Of a DNA stretch of 5,352 nt, positions 4,664 through 5,352 are shown in pieces. This stretch comes from an uncultured Verrucomicrobiota bacterium (GTDB lineage: Bacteria > Verrucomicrobiota > Kiritimatiellia > RFP12 > UBA1067). The notes under the pieces are model-generated. The model ran no database searches, was not told the DNA's origin, and saw nothing but the letters and a program-made list of their open reading frames with translations. The position numbers and the translations under genes are program-made. The stretch is taken from positions 1 to 5,352 of the forward strand of contig CAMNLN010000251.1 of assembly GCA_946543025.1 (NCBI GenBank), in the 5' to 3' direction. The number at the start of each line of letters is the position of its first letter. The first letter of the stretch is position 1.

Positions 4664-5352
4664 ATGCCGTTCGCGATTCGTACCGCACGCAACGTCTTGC
4701 TGTGCGCCGCTTCTGTCGTTGCCGGAGGGCTTTTGGGCGACGTGCCTCGGTCGGCCTCGGAACTGCCGCTCACGTGGGGTGGGCGCGAGGCCCATCCCGC
4801 CGTGGTGAGTTCTGTGCTAGGAAACGAGGAGGGGAGCGTCATCTCCTTGCGCGGGGAGTGGGAGTTCTCCCCGCAGGGCGGCAACCTCGGTCGGAATGGC
4901 ATCTGGTATCCCGTCTACAAGGAGAAGTCGTGGCAGGGGACGCGCCCGATCCATGTGCCCGCCTGCTGGGAGGCGCAGGGCGTGGGCGCGCCCGGCATGG
5001 GCGACAGCTGGGACCAGAAGGGCGACCACAACGCGAAGCCCATCCGCCACAAGCACATGGGCAGCGGCTGGTATCGCAAGACGGTGGCGATTCCAGCCGC
5101 GTGGAAGGGGAAGCGCGTATGGCTGAAGGTCGGCGGCGTAAAGTCCATGGGCTGGTTCTGGGTGAACGACCGGCAGGTCGCGCTCGTGAACAACTACTGC
5201 GGTACGTACAAGTATGACGTGACGGACCTCGTGACGCCCGGCGAGGACGCGAAGGTCGTGGTGCAGGCCTGCAACACGGTACCGTCGCGCAAGGGACTCT
5301 TCAGCGCCATGCACCGCTGGGGCGGACTCTACCGCGACGTGGAGTTCGAGGC
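4664..5352 (+). CDS. Secreted glycoside hydrolase family 2 protein, N-terminal sugar-binding domain (partial, runs off right edge)
   Basis: First 229 residues of a predicted exported beta-glycosidase of the beta-galactosidase, beta-glucuronidase or beta-mannosidase type. The start gives a signal-like N-terminus: MPFAIRTARN, then VLLCAASVVAGGLLG (11-25). C14 lacks a proper lipobox, so a lipoprotein is unlikely. The family 2 jelly-roll domain follows: ISLRGEWEFSP (60-70), PIHVPACWEAQG (95-106), GSGWYRKTVAIPAAWKGKRV (133-152), LKVGGVKSMGWFWVND (154-169), CGTYKYDVTDLV (179-190), KVVVQACN (197-204) and RWGGLYRDVEFE (218-229). The order W-Y-R-K strand, ligand-facing V..V.D turn, Y..DVTD and G.GLYRDV is diagnostic for this domain. 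The Ig-like and catalytic barrel domains, with the acid/base and nucleophile glutamates, lie outside the window, so the substrate cannot be stated. It is probably co-transcribed with the chaperone-like gene, whose stop is 20 nt upstream. Confidence 0.88.
   Translation, partial: MPFAIRTARNVLLCAASVVAGGLLGDVPRSASELPLTWGGREAHPAVVSSVLGNEEGSVISLRGEWEFSPQGGNLGRNGIWYPVYKEKSWQGTRPIHVPACWEAQGVGAPGMGDSWDQKGDHNAKPIRHKHMGSGWYRKTVAIPAAWKGKRVWLKVGGVKSMGWFWVNDRQVALVNNYCGTYKYDVTDLVTPGEDAKVVVQACNTVPSRKGLFSAMHRWGGLYRDVEFE

Noticed and set aside
4038..4688. A 216-codon minus-strand frame over the CesT-like gene
   Set aside because: Arg/His-rich shadow; the opposite strand has a recognisable fold, a ribosome site and a promoter.

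Overview
The window is GC-rich and gene-dense, and its content looks like a carbohydrate-utilisation locus. The layout is one gene reading left, a divergent regulatory gap, then five genes reading right. Three features together suggest a member of the Planctomycetes-Verrucomicrobia-Chlamydiae group, most likely Kiritimatiellota, with Lentisphaerota as the alternative: a XylR-type regulator, a secreted protein pairing a small N-terminal beta domain with an SUMF1 (formylglycine-generating-enzyme) fold, and a CesT-like chaperone next to glycoside hydrolases. This assignment is inference from gene content; no marker gene is present.

Positions 1-787 (minus strand) hold the sugar-sensing N-terminal part of a XylR-type AraC-family regulator; its C-terminal DNA-binding domain should lie beyond the left edge. 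The gap 788-968 holds a 9-bp direct repeat in a 23-bp register, an overlapping 8-bp dyad, and a TATACT -10 box with no recognisable -35. This arrangement fits a promoter activated by the neighbouring regulator.

Rightward from that promoter come an 83-residue putative secreted protein of unknown function (969-1220), a secreted SUMF1-fold protein that lacks the catalytic cysteines of true formylglycine-generating enzymes (1249-2529), and a secreted protein that resembles a TIM-barrel glycoside hydrolase but that I cannot place in a family (2543-4096). The spacings of 28 and 13 nt suggest one transcript.

An extended -10 element whose TG comes from the stop codon of the third gene (4094-4102) probably starts a second unit. 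This unit comprises a CesT/type III secretion chaperone-like protein (4176-4643) and, 20 nt later, a secreted family 2 glycoside hydrolase cut by the right edge (4664-5352).

Working model (inference): the regulator senses a sugar released by the secreted hydrolases and switches on the cluster; the SUMF1-fold protein probably binds rather than modifies a ligand. The role of a type III-chaperone-like protein beside exported glycosidases is the main open question. No RNA genes, mobile elements, CRISPR arrays or convincing hairpin terminators were seen.
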